The notes beneath the pieces are model-generated. The model saw nothing but the letters and a program-made list of their open reading frames with translations. It had not been told where the DNA came from and ran no database searches. A program made the translations under genes and the position numbers. Shown here piece after piece: positions 18,543-26,738 of a stretch of 64,000 bases of DNA. The stretch's first letter is position 1, and the number at the start of each line of letters is the position of its first letter. The DNA lies in assembly GCF_001613445.1 (NCBI RefSeq), contig NZ_BDCJ01000008.1:1-64000 (forward strand), read 5' to 3'. The stretch is from Nocardia grenadensis NBRC 108939. GTDB taxonomy: Bacteria > Actinomycetota > Actinomycetes > Mycobacteriales > Mycobacteriaceae.

Positions 18543-19424
18543 GTGCCAGAAGACAGCTCGACCACCCTGCCCCGCCGCCAGCTCGGGCGCTACCTCCGGG
18601 AAGCCCGCGAAGCGGTGAATATGAACCTCGACGATGTGGCCCCGCTGATCCAGCTCTCGGTGAGCACGCTCTCGCGGATCGAGCGGGGACTCGCCGGTAT
18701 CCGGGTGCCGTATGTGGAGGCGCTCTGCCGGATCTACGGTATCGACGACGCCGGAGTCATTGCCGCCTTGACCAGCCTGGCGAGGCAGGCGGCAGTCAAG
18801 AATTGGTGGCAGGAGTTCGACGATGTCATGTTTCGCGGCTTCAACGTGTACGTCGGACTCGAATCCTCGGCCAAGCAGCTGACCATCTTCCGGCCGGATA
18901 TGCTGTCCGGCCTGTTTCAAACCCCCGACTATGCTCGCGCGATCGAACGCGCGCACTTGCCGGACGAAACCGAGGAGGTGCGAGAAAGGCGCATCGAACT
19001 CAGGAGGAAGCGTCAGGCGCTCATCACCCGTAAGACTCAGCCTGCTGGAGTGGAACTGGTGATCCACGAATCGGTCCTGCGAACAGTGGTCGGTGACGCC
19101 AAGGTGATGCGCGCGCAGTTGAATCACTTGGCGAACATGCCCGTCAACGTGACGGTATCCGTGCTCCCCTTTGCAGTGGGGTTTCCCACCGGCATTCCGA
19201 CCGGACCGTTCACGATCCTGGAATTCGGTCGGAACGCCAAGGGACGTGAGAACTCGCCAACAGTCGTCTATATCGAATCCTACGCAGGTGATATGTACCT
19301 AGAGCGCGCCAAGGATGTGAGCCGGTATCGTCAGGCGTACGAGGCCATCCGGCAATCGTCGCTTGATGTTGCAGCCAGCAAACGCCTGATAAGGCAGATA
19401 GCAGCCAGGGAGTACCGAGCATGA
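18543..19424 (+). CDS. XRE-family regulator with DUF5753 domain
   Basis: A 293-residue protein of the large Streptomyces/Nocardia family that pairs with DUF397 proteins. The N-terminal helix-turn-helix spans about residues 12-66 (YLREAREAVNMNLDDVAPLI and STLSRIERGL). The C-terminal two thirds is DUF5753, with the typical YVGLESSAKQL, PDMLSGLFQTPDYARA and FTILEFG segments. GTG 18543 is chosen because GAGGA (18532-18536) lies 6 nt upstream. Such pairs are proposed toxin-antitoxin-like or developmental regulators; the target is unknown. Confidence 0.87.
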   Translation: MPEDSSTTLPRRQLGRYLREAREAVNMNLDDVAPLIQLSVSTLSRIERGLAGIRVPYVEALCRIYGIDDAGVIAALTSLARQAAVKNWWQEFDDVMFRGFNVYVGLESSAKQLTIFRPDMLSGLFQTPDYARAIERAHLPDETEEVRERRIELRRKRQALITRKTQPAGVELVIHESVLRTVVGDAKVMRAQLNHLANMPVNVTVSVLPFAVGFPTGIPTGPFTILEFGRNAKGRENSPTVVYIESYAGDMYLERAKDVSRYRQAYEAIRQSSLDVAASKRLIRQIAAREYRA

Positions 19425-19627
19425 CCGCAGACCTGTCCACGGCCCGGTGGTTCAAATCGAGTCGCAGCGGCGGCGGCAAGGACTGCGTGGAGGCCGCCTT
19501 CCTCGACGGTGGCATGGTCGGTGTCCGCGATTCGAAGAACCCGGCCGGCCCCGCCCTCGTCTTCACCCCCGCCGAATGGGACGCCTTCACCGCAACCCTG
19601 CGAACCGGCGAACTCGACCGCCCATAG
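19421..19627 (+). CDS. DUF397 domain protein
   Basis: A 68-residue DUF397 protein with the family pattern WFKSSRSGGGKDCVEAAF, VGVRDSKNPAGPALVFTPAE and W(D)AF. Translation is coupled to the XRE regulator by an ATGA overlap. Partner of the upstream regulator; the biochemical role is not established. Confidence 0.9.
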   Translation: MTADLSTARWFKSSRSGGGKDCVEAAFLDGGMVGVRDSKNPAGPALVFTPAEWDAFTATLRTGELDRP

Positions 19628-19808
19628 GACGCGCTGTACCGGCGGCCCTGCATCTTGTCCTGCGAGGCCGCCGCACCACGCCGGATACATGCGGTGGCTG
19701 CCACACCACCCTTCGGGCGAACCGATGCCGGCCCGAGTGGTCGCAGCGGTCAAGGCCATCCGGGAGTCGAGCGCGAGGCTGTCCTCGTCGACAACCGTGC
19801 GGTACCGA

Positions 19809-20366
19809 TCAGCGGCGTCTCGCACGGGCGAGTCTCCCCAGGTCGCTTTCGATTTGGTCGAAGAAGCCGCTGGGCCAATGGTCCAGCTCGCCCTTGTCGT
19901 TGATCTGGATCGGCGCGACGCCGTCCCGATCGAAATAGTGCACCACCATATCGCCGGCCTGTAGCGACTCGGCTTCTGCTACGGCCAGACGTGCTCCGTT
20001 CAGCACATGGTCGCTGTGTGTCTCGATTACTACCTGTACCCCGCTGCCCGCCACCCTTGACAAGAACTGGCCGAGGCGCGACTGACCCGCCGGGTGCGGA
20101 TGGGCTTCGGGATTCTCGAGCAGCAGCATATCCCCGGGCTGTGTCAGCAGACCAGCCACGATCACCGGAAGTGCGTAGGAGACACCGAAACCCGTGTTGA
20201 TCGGTCGAATTTCCGCCCCGTAGCTGCCGGTTTCCTGGAATCTGATAGTGCTGGCCATGATTCCGGCGGCCCACTGTGCGGTGATACGAATCGGCCGGAT
20301 GATCTCCGAGGCCCACGCCTCGGCCTGGAGCCTCGGCAGTGGACTTCCGGCACAGCGGGTGATCAA
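19809..20366 (-). pseudogene. C-terminal remnant of a DUF3696 AAA ATPase
   Basis: About 185 residues match the C-terminal half of DUF3696 ATPases: INTGFGVSYALPVIVAGLL, the Walker B region DMLLLENPEAHPHPAGQSRL and the H-loop VVIETHSDHVLNGARLAV. The Walker A half is absent, and a stop codon lies just upstream in frame (about 20405), with only TTG-type starts. Intact members have about 400 residues and often belong to defence-like loci. Judged a broken gene. Confidence 0.65.
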
Positions 20367-20491
20367 TAACTCAGAGCGCTGCCCGGGTTGTGCGGCGCGG
20401 TCGGATCAGTGCTGGTAGGAATGTTTTGCGCCGCTGCCCGTGGCCGTTACGGGTGCCCCCTGAACCTTCTTTTCGTAAGCGAAGTTGTAAA

Positions 20492-20510
20492 TTAGGGTTA
20501 CCGAACTTAT
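20492..20510. promoter_or_regulatory. Candidate DtxR-family (MntR/IdeR-like) operator
   Basis: TTAGGGTTACCGAACTTAT lies 31-49 bp upstream of the transporter start, within an AT-rich stretch unlike the surroundings. It matches the IdeR 19-mer at 12 of 19 positions, including the TTAGG half. Given the Mn-type binding protein, an MntR-type site is likely; this is an inference. Confidence 0.4.
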
Positions 20511-20540
20511 CATCAGAGCGCGGAAGGCGGGTGGTTCGGT

Positions 20541-21458
20541 ATGCAGGTGTTTCCCCGGATCGCCGCCGTGCTCGCGGCCTGCGGCCTCACCGTCGTGCTC
20601 GCCGCCTGCGATACCTTCCATCTGCCGCGTACCGGTGAACCGGTCGTCGCCACCACCTTCAGCGTGCTGGCCGATATCGCGTCGAATATCGCGGGCGAGC
20701 ACCTCGAGGTGCAGTCGCTCACCAAGCCCGGTGCCGAGATCCACAGCTACGAGCCCACTCCGGGCGATATCAAACGCGCCGCCAAAGCGGATCTGATCCT
20801 CGACAACGGCATGAACCTGGAAGCCTGGTTCGGTCGGTTCGTCGCCGACCTGGACGCCGAGCACATCACCGTGAGCGAAGGGGTCGCGTCGGTCCCGATA
20901 ACCTCCGACGCCTACGCCGGGAAGCCCAATCCGCACGCCTGGATGTCACCGCTCAACGTGCGCGTCTATGTGGACAATATGGTCGCGGCCTTTTCTCGCC
21001 TCGTGCCCGAACACGCGGCGGACTTCCACGCCAACGGCGAGGCCTACAAGCAGCGGTTGCAGCAGGTCCACGACGAACTCGTCACCGACCTCGCGAACCT
21101 GCCCCGCCGCCGGCGCGCGCTGGTGACCTGCGAGGGTGCCTTCTCCTACCTGGCCCGTGACGCGGGCCTGTCGGAGTACTATCTCTGGCCGGTCAATGCC
21201 GAGCAGCAGGCCACCCCGCAGCAGATCACCCGGGTCATCGAATATGTCCGAGACCATGAGGTCCCGGCGGTGTTCTGCGAATCCACCGTTTCCGACGCCC
21301 CGATGCGCCGGGTCGTCGAGGCCACCGGGACGAGATTCGGCGGGGTGCTCTACGTGGATTCGCTGTCGGCGGCCGACGGTCCGGTGCCGACCTATCTCGA
21401 CCTGATCCGGCACGACGCCGAAACCATAGCCGCAGCACTCACCGGGAGCAGGCCATGA
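20541..21458 (+). CDS. Metal ABC transporter substrate-binding lipoprotein (Mn type)
   Basis: A 305-residue cluster A-I metal-binding lipoprotein. The lipobox is VVLAAC with lipid Cys23. The four metal ligands line up as His68 (IHSYEPTPGD), His132 (NPHAWMSP), Glu198 (TCEGAFSYLA) and Asp273 (YVDSLS). This His-His-Glu-Asp set is that of PsaA/MntC (Mn); zinc-specific ZnuA has a third His. The His-rich loop of ZnuA is missing, which agrees. GGAAGG lies about 14 nt upstream. It overlaps the ATPase gene by 4 nt. Confidence 0.92.
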   Translation: MQVFPRIAAVLAACGLTVVLAACDTFHLPRTGEPVVATTFSVLADIASNIAGEHLEVQSLTKPGAEIHSYEPTPGDIKRAAKADLILDNGMNLEAWFGRFVADLDAEHITVSEGVASVPITSDAYAGKPNPHAWMSPLNVRVYVDNMVAAFSRLVPEHAADFHANGEAYKQRLQQVHDELVTDLANLPRRRRALVTCEGAFSYLARDAGLSEYYLWPVNAEQQATPQQITRVIEYVRDHEVPAVFCESTVSDAPMRRVVEATGTRFGGVLYVDSLSAADGPVPTYLDLIRHDAETIAAALTGSRP

Positions 21459-22189
21459 CAGTCCCCGCCATCGACGTCGACGGCGTCACCGTCTACTACC
21501 GAGAGGTCCAGGCACTCGACCAGGTCCGGCTGACGGTGGACGCCGGCCGCGTCTGCGCGCTCATCGGGATGAACGGGTCCGGGAAATCGACCCTGTTCAA
21601 AACCCTCATGGGAATGATCACTCCCGACCGCGGCACCGTCCGGATCGGCGGGGCCGCACCGGTCGCGGCCAGGCGGGCCGGGCTCCTCGGTTATGTCCCA
21701 CAGAACGAGGCCGTGGACTGGTCGTTCCCGCTGTCGGTGCGCGATGTGGTGACCACCGGCCGCTACGGCCGGATGGGGTTCACCCGTCGGGCGAGCCGGG
21801 CCGACCGGGCGGCCGTGGACGAGGCGCTGGAACGGGTCGAACTGACCGAGCTGGCCGACCGCCAGATCGGTCGGCTCTCGGGTGGCCAGCGCAAACGCGC
21901 GTTCGTGGCCCGCGGTATCGCGCAGGGCGCCCGGATCCTATTGCTCGACGAACCGTTCGCCGGGGTGGACAAACGCTCCGAGGCGACGATCACCGGGCTA
22001 CTCCGCGAACTCGCGGCCGACGGGGCCACCGTCTTGATCTCCACCCACGACCTGCACGCCCTACCCGGCCTGGCCGACGAGGCCGTACTGCTGATGCGAC
22101 GGGTGCTCGTCCACGGCGCCCCGGAGGAGGCGCTGCGGCCGGAGAACCTCGCCCTCGCCTTCGGTCTCGACGTCATCGGACAGCGGTGA
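21455..22189 (+). CDS. Metal ABC transporter ATP-binding protein
   Basis: A 244-residue ABC ATPase. Walker A is GMNGSGKST near residues 39-47, the signature is LSGGQRKRAF, Walker B is ILLLDEPFAGVD, and the H-loop His is in STHDLH. It powers import by the following permease with the upstream lipoprotein. It is coupled by ATGA at the start and GTGA at the end. Confidence 0.94.
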   Translation: MTVPAIDVDGVTVYYREVQALDQVRLTVDAGRVCALIGMNGSGKSTLFKTLMGMITPDRGTVRIGGAAPVAARRAGLLGYVPQNEAVDWSFPLSVRDVVTTGRYGRMGFTRRASRADRAAVDEALERVELTELADRQIGRLSGGQRKRAFVARGIAQGARILLLDEPFAGVDKRSEATITGLLRELAADGATVLISTHDLHALPGLADEAVLLMRRVLVHGAPEEALRPENLALAFGLDVIGQR

Positions 22190-23103
22190 ACGGGATGGAC
22201 CTGATCGAATTCCTGCTCGAGCCGATGCGCTACGCGTTCATGGTGCGCGCGCTCACCGCCGGCCTAGTCGCGGCCGTCGTCTGTGGACTGCTGTCCTGCT
22301 GGCTGGTCCTGGTGGGCTGGTCACTGATGGGAGACGCGGTTTCGCACGCGGTGCTGCCGGGCGTGGTACTGGCCTATATCGCGGGGGCGCCGTTCGCCGT
22401 CGGGGCGGTGATCTTCGGATTCCTGGCGGTCGGGTTGATCGGCGTGGTCCGCGACACCAGCCGCGTCAAGGAGGACGCCGCCATCGGCATCGTGTTCACC
22501 ACGCTGTTCTCCTTCGGCCTGGTACTCGTCTCGGTGACGCCCAGCAATACCGACCTCAACCACATCATCTTCGGCAATCTGCTGGGCGTGAGCCAGGGGG
22601 AACTGGCCCAGATCGCGGGGCTGGCCGCGCTGGTCTTCGTCGTGCTCGTGCTCAAACGCCGCGATTTCACGCTGTACGCGTTCGACCCCACCCACGCCTA
22701 CGCCCTCGGCCTGAACCCGCGCGTCCTGGGCGCGGCACTGCTTGGCCTGCTCGCGCTGACCTCGGTGGTGGCTCTGCAGGCGGTCGGGGTGATCCTGGTG
22801 GTGGCCATGCTGATCATTCCCGGTGCCTCCGCCTACCTGCTCACCGATCGGTTCGGGCGGATGCTGGTGATCGCCCCGGCGCTCGCCGCGGTCTGCGCGG
22901 TCACCGGCCTGTACGTGAGCTACTACGCCGATACCGCACCCGGAGCCACCATTGTGCTGGCCCAGGGCATCGTCTTCACCGCGGTGTATCTGTTCGCGCC
23001 CCGGCAGGGCTTGATCGGCTCGCGGCTGGCGGCCGGTCGCCGCCGGGACCGCGAGGAGCCCGGAGCGCCGGCGGCTGCCGTGGCCGTCGAACCGCCCACC
23101 TGA
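22186..23103 (+). CDS. Metal ABC transporter permease
   Basis: A 305-residue ABC-3 family permease with about eight hydrophobic helices. It has the family stretches GWSLMGDAVSHAVLPGVVLA and VGVILVVAMLIIPGASAYLL. The GTG start overlaps the ATPase stop by 4 nt. The C-terminal tail (RRDREEPGAPAAAVAVE) is charged and cytoplasmic. Last gene of the three-gene manganese-type operon. Confidence 0.93.
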   Translation: MNGMDLIEFLLEPMRYAFMVRALTAGLVAAVVCGLLSCWLVLVGWSLMGDAVSHAVLPGVVLAYIAGAPFAVGAVIFGFLAVGLIGVVRDTSRVKEDAAIGIVFTTLFSFGLVLVSVTPSNTDLNHIIFGNLLGVSQGELAQIAGLAALVFVVLVLKRRDFTLYAFDPTHAYALGLNPRVLGAALLGLLALTSVVALQAVGVILVVAMLIIPGASAYLLTDRFGRMLVIAPALAAVCAVTGLYVSYYADTAPGATIVLAQGIVFTAVYLFAPRQGLIGSRLAAGRRRDREEPGAPAAAVAVEPPT

Positions 23104-23395
23104 CCGGCCGTGGTTCACACACGGGTGTCCGTAGCCGTGGCCCGGTGACCAGGTCCGCGGATCCCCGGCAGGCGCGTCCCGGCCCGGGTGGAGACAACCG
23201 AGGCCGGGTGTGCCCACGCTGTGGGGCGTCGTCGGCGGAATCGGCCGTCGCGGTGTACGGGCGGTCGTAGCGGCTCGTGTGACCCGACGACGCTCTACGG
23301 CAGGGGGAGCGCGGAGAAGCCGGCGCCGGGCGAGAGCCGATCGATTCGACACGGTCGGGATCCTCGTGCGTTACCGATCGGGCCGTGGGGCGGCT
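23104..23395. other. Intergenic gap, nothing recognised
   Basis: A 292-bp GC-rich gap between the transporter operon and the convergent radC gene. No coding frame with coding character, long hairpin or repeat was seen. Confidence 0.5.
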
Positions 23396-24079
23396 TCACG
23401 GGAAGGCATCCTCGAACGGGGCCGCCCGCCGCCAGCTGTCACCCGCGATCACCACATGGTCCAGGAACCGCAGGCCGACCGTTTGTGCCGCCGCGGCGAG
23501 CAGCGTACTGGCCCGGCGATCATCCGGGCTGGGAGTCGGGTCGCCGGAGGGATGGTTGTGCGCCAGTGCGAAGGCGCGACCGTCGTGGCGCAGGACCGTG
23601 TTCAGGATCTCGCGCACCGGTACCGCGACCTCGTCGATGGCGCCCTCGGCGACGAAGATCCGCTGCCGTGGCCGGTTGCGCGCATCGCAGATCAGCACCA
23701 GCAGTCGCTCCACCCGGGCCCCGGCGAACAGCGGGGCGGCCTCCTGGGCCACATCGTCGGGGCGCAGCAGCGGTGCCGGGGCCTGCGTGCTGCTGCGGGC
23801 CCGGGCGGCGAGCTGGAACGCGGCGGCGATGGCCGTGGCCTTGGCCACTCCCACGCCGGGCCGGCGCAGCAGTTCCTCGGGCCGGGCCGAGGCCAGCCCA
23901 CCGACTCCGCCGAACTCGGTGAGCAGGGCGAGGGCGAGCTCGACCGCGCTCTCGCCCCGGCGGCCCTGGCCGAGCAGCAGGGCGAGCAGTTCACCGTCGT
24001 TCAACGCCTGGGGACCGAGTGCGCACAGGCGTTCCCGCGGCCGCTGTGTCCTGGGCAGATCGGTGATCGGTACCGGCAT
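23396..24079 (-). CDS. radC: RadC-like JAB-domain protein
   Basis: A 227-residue RadC family protein. The N-terminal helix-hairpin-helix-like part (RPRERLCALGPQALNDGELL, then RRPGVGVAKA) is followed by an MPN+/JAB metal domain with Glu (VREILNTV) and AHNHPSGDPTPSPDD. RadC was once tied to DNA repair, but the function is unproven. The start at 24079 has GGAGGGGG 4 nt upstream. It is downstream of an orphan VapB-like antitoxin gene; a GGCCCGGCCGGGCC-type palindrome lies between them. Confidence 0.93.
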   Translation of the reverse strand: MPVPITDLPRTQRPRERLCALGPQALNDGELLALLLGQGRRGESAVELALALLTEFGGVGGLASARPEELLRRPGVGVAKATAIAAAFQLAARARSSTQAPAPLLRPDDVAQEAAPLFAGARVERLLVLICDARNRPRQRIFVAEGAIDEVAVPVREILNTVLRHDGRAFALAHNHPSGDPTPSPDDRRASTLLAAAAQTVGLRFLDHVVIAGDSWRRAAPFEDAFP

Positions 24080-24170
24080 GATTCCCCCTCCAGATTCCGG
24101 GGTCATCATGCCAGCGGGTACCGACAGTTCCGGAGGGCCCGGCCGGGCCCGGGGCGGAGGCCCGGCCGGA

Positions 24171-24368
24171 TCAGCCGTCGACCACCGCGGGCTGCGGGGA
24201 ACGGTTCAGCGCCGACGCCGCCAGCCGCTCGAAATGCCGTAGCTGCCGCTCGTGCACCACGATCCGGCGCAGTGCCTCGTGAATGGTCGCCTTGTTCGAC
24301 GCCGTGCCCATGATGGCCCCGGCGGCCGCCAGCAGATCCTGGTCCAGCTCGATCCGCACTGTCGGCAT
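24171..24368 (-). CDS. Orphan VapB-like antitoxin
   Basis: A 65-residue protein of the VapB/DUF2191 type (MPTVRIELDQDLLAAAGAIM, then NKATIHEALRRIVVHERQLR). Such ribbon-helix-helix antitoxins normally overlap a PIN-domain VapC gene. Here no VapC follows; the next gene is radC. The ribosome binding site AAGGAGG is strong. It may act as a free regulator or be the leftover of a toxin-antitoxin pair. Confidence 0.75.
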   Translation of the reverse strand: MPTVRIELDQDLLAAAGAIMGTASNKATIHEALRRIVVHERQLRHFERLAASALNRSPQPAVVDG

Positions 24369-24543
24369 GCGTCCTCCTTAGTACATCCGCCCTGATGCGG
24401 CGGCGTGGCGTCGGCATCCGGGCAATGACCACGCAAACAAACGCCGCTGGCCAGTCAGTTTGCCCAGTCGCCGCCGGTTTATCGACCGAATGTCACGCCG
24501 TGTGTCCACATCGAGACCTACGGGCCCGGCCGCCGCGGGCAGG

Positions 24544-25791
24544 TCAGCGTGGCGACAGGCGTGACTCGAAATTGCGTTCGAGTTCGCGCCAGGCACGCGC
24601 TTCCGCGTCGAACGGCGGGTTGGGCGCCATCCGGGTCGGGTCCGGGTGCAGCAGGTAGGACACATACCAGCCGAGCGGGGTCGATTTGGCCAGCGCCTGT
24701 TCCACCGCGTCGTCGTCGGCGTAGTCGGCGGCATCGGAGAACAACTCCAGGACCAGGTCGAGCTGCTCGGTATCGACCGCTTCCGGCCCCTCGGCCAGGT
24801 CATCGGCCAGGCCGGGAAGCACGTAGACGTTCTCCTCGGTGACCTCCACCTCGAGCGATCCGTCGATGGCTGCGGTCTGCACCTCGGCGAAGGTACTGAT
24901 GCGTACCAGATCGTGTTCGTGGTCGTCGGCGAGATACCGTGCGAGTGCACGCTCACTGGCGAACACCGAGATGGCGTTCTTGGCGCCGAGGAAAATCGGT
25001 TCGTCGTCGAGATAGCAACGCAGGGTGAAGTATTCGGTATCGGCCGTCACGATCTTGACCGGGTCGATCCCGACTTCTTCCCAGAAGGTGAGCTCCGCGT
25101 CGTCGTCGTCTTCGTCGTCCAGGTCGACCGGCTCGAAATCGCTGTCGTCGTCGGTGTCGGCCGCGTCGTCGGCATCGACCACGTTCTCCTCGGCGGCCAG
25201 CAGCTCGGCCTCGGCCAGGGCGACCGCCTCGGCGTCGACCTCGGGTACCCGCACCACCGAGTCGATGGCGTCGAGCACGTCGTCCCAGCTCTTGGCCACC
25301 GCGGCGCCGATCTGGTCCCACAGTTCCTCGCCGTCGCGACCCACGAACATATTGGTGCCGCCGGCCAGGGCACCCAGCGACGGGTGCGAACCGAAGAATT
25401 TGGTGACCGTTTCGAGCTCGCAGACCTCGCCGATATTGCGCACCATGGCCAAGGTGTCCTCCAACTCGGCGACGGTGTCCACATCCGGGTCACCGGCGGC
25501 CAGTTCCGGTACACCGACCAGATCGAAGGAGTAGTTGTCGCCGGGCTCGAGTTCGGCGGCCGATAGGCCCGCGACCACCTTCCACGCCGGGTGATCGATC
25601 AGGTCGTTGTCGGAGTCGGTCCGGATGAAGGCCGCTAGTTCGGCCACGGACTCGAAGCCGTAGAGGGCGTCCTCATGTCCTAGGAACGCCTCCCACTCGT
25701 CGTCACCGTCACGCCAGCGCGGTGCCCACAGGGTGACAAGATCGCCGTCGGTCAGACCGAGCTCGATCGGGACGATGTCTCCAGAAGCCAT
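24544..25791 (-). CDS. Acidic conserved actinobacterial protein with internal duplication
   Basis: A 415-residue cytosolic protein, sometimes labelled primosomal protein in actinobacteria without support. It has two related halves separated by an Asp/Glu-rich linker (DDAADTDDDSDFEPVDLDDE near residues 217-236). The N-half stretch EDALYGFESVAELAAFIRTD resembles the C-half AKNAISVFASERALARYLAD, each followed by a similar D-L-(I/V) segment. No catalytic motif is seen. The pI must be very low. It is transcribed alone, toward vapB and radC. Confidence 0.75.
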   Translation of the reverse strand: MASGDIVPIELGLTDGDLVTLWAPRWRDGDDEWEAFLGHEDALYGFESVAELAAFIRTDSDNDLIDHPAWKVVAGLSAAELEPGDNYSFDLVGVPELAAGDPDVDTVAELEDTLAMVRNIGEVCELETVTKFFGSHPSLGALAGGTNMFVGRDGEELWDQIGAAVAKSWDDVLDAIDSVVRVPEVDAEAVALAEAELLAAEENVVDADDAADTDDDSDFEPVDLDDEDDDDAELTFWEEVGIDPVKIVTADTEYFTLRCYLDDEPIFLGAKNAISVFASERALARYLADDHEHDLVRISTFAEVQTAAIDGSLEVEVTEENVYVLPGLADDLAEGPEAVDTEQLDLVLELFSDAADYADDDAVEQALAKSTPLGWYVSYLLHPDPTRMAPNPPFDAEARAWRELERNFESRLSPR

Positions 25792-25920
25792 ACGCGGAAG
25801 CCTAATAGGTCCGGCGGAGCGGAGCCCACCCCTGGCCTATGCACAGTTGCGGCGGGCGGGGGAGTCTCCGGAGCCAGACGGTCCGCACGGTATCGGCAGG
25901 CGGGCGGGCGGGCTGCCCGA

Positions 25921-26268
25921 TCAGATGCCGTCCGGCCCGGTTCCGGTCGGGTCGACCACTCCCGGGGGCGCCGGTGCGAACGACTCGTTCAGCGCGGTAA
26001 CGACCTCCGAACGCTGCCCACCGGCATCCTCGGCGGCCTGCCGGCAGGCCCAGATGATGAGCTGGGCGGCTTCGGCGGGCGGTAGCGCGGTCACTGCCTC
26101 GGTGAGCTGCAAACTCACCAGGGCGCCGTCGCTGTCGACCTCGGCGGTCACCATCCCGTCCTCGGTGCCGAACCGGCCGCGGACCTGTTTGAGTCCGTAC
26201 AGCGCCGCTTCCAGTGCTTCCAGCTTCCGCGTGGCACCGGCGACCAGGGCGTCCATCTCCGCGCTCAT
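25921..26268 (-). CDS. YbaB/EbfC-family protein (EspL-like)
   Basis: A 115-residue YbaB-fold protein (MDALVAGATRKLEALEAAL, then VTAEVDSDGALVSLQLTEAV). In Mycobacterium, YbaB-like proteins such as EspL (Rv3880c) accompany ESX-1 substrates as chaperones; elsewhere they bind DNA. The start MSAEMD at 26268 is chosen for its AGGAGA site 6 nt upstream. Fourth gene of the T7SS-like cassette, 58 bp after the EspD-like gene, so the chaperone reading is preferred. Confidence 0.78.
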   Translation of the reverse strand: MSAEMDALVAGATRKLEALEAALYGLKQVRGRFGTEDGMVTAEVDSDGALVSLQLTEAVTALPPAEAAQLIIWACRQAAEDAGGQRSEVVTALNESFAPAPPGVVDPTGTGPDGI

Positions 26269-26326
26269 ACATCTCTCCTGGGTCCGAGCGGGCATCCGCT
26301 GTGGTGGTGGCGCACGTGCGGGCCGC

Positions 26327-26677
26327 TCATACCGGCCTCATCCAGCTGGTCGGGCCGGTATCGGCATCGTCCATCCGGTCCAGTTCGTCGACCGCCTGCT
26401 GGCGGGTGGGCAGACCGAGCTGATCCAGGATGTCGGCCGGCATTCCGTTCTCCGCCAGCAGTTCCCGGCGCTTGGCCTTGGCCGCGATGGTGGAGCGGCG
26501 GGTCAGCCGCAGGATTTCGTCGGCGAGAGCCTGGGCGCCGTAACGGTATTCGCTGCGCTCGAATTTGATCTCCACCGGCATCCCCTGGTCGGTGGCGCGT
26601 ACCGACAGCGTGCCGGCCCGATTCCGGCTGACCGCCATCGTGACATTCGGTACCTCGGGAAGCTGTTGCTCACTCAT
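26327..26677 (-). CDS. EspD-like putative secretion chaperone
   Basis: A 116-residue protein. After a short beta-rich part (VTMAVSRNRAGTLSVRATDQ) comes a helix (YGAQALADEILRLTRRSTIA). By eye this follows the core of M. tuberculosis EspD (Rv3614c: S-x-x-QLASEIL pattern), which stabilises EspA and EspC. Similarity is distant and unverified. It sits 61 bp downstream of the C40 peptidase gene, in the position espD holds relative to espA and espC. The ribosome binding site is weak. Confidence 0.55.
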   Translation of the reverse strand: MSEQQLPEVPNVTMAVSRNRAGTLSVRATDQGMPVEIKFERSEYRYGAQALADEILRLTRRSTIAAKAKRRELLAENGMPADILDQLGLPTRQQAVDELDRMDDADTGPTSWMRPV

Positions 26678-26738
26678 AATTCTGTCCAGTCGTCATGATC
26701 GGATGTCCGTCCCCAGCGGGTGCCGGTGCTGCCGCGGT

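Noticed and set aside
19331..19938. Overlapping open frames on both strands around the DUF397 gene
   Set aside because: Shadows of the regulator, DUF397 and ATPase remnant; no start sites or domains.
20541..23103. Annotation as zinc transporter ZnuABC
   Set aside because: Third metal ligand is Glu and the His-rich loop is absent, which favours manganese.
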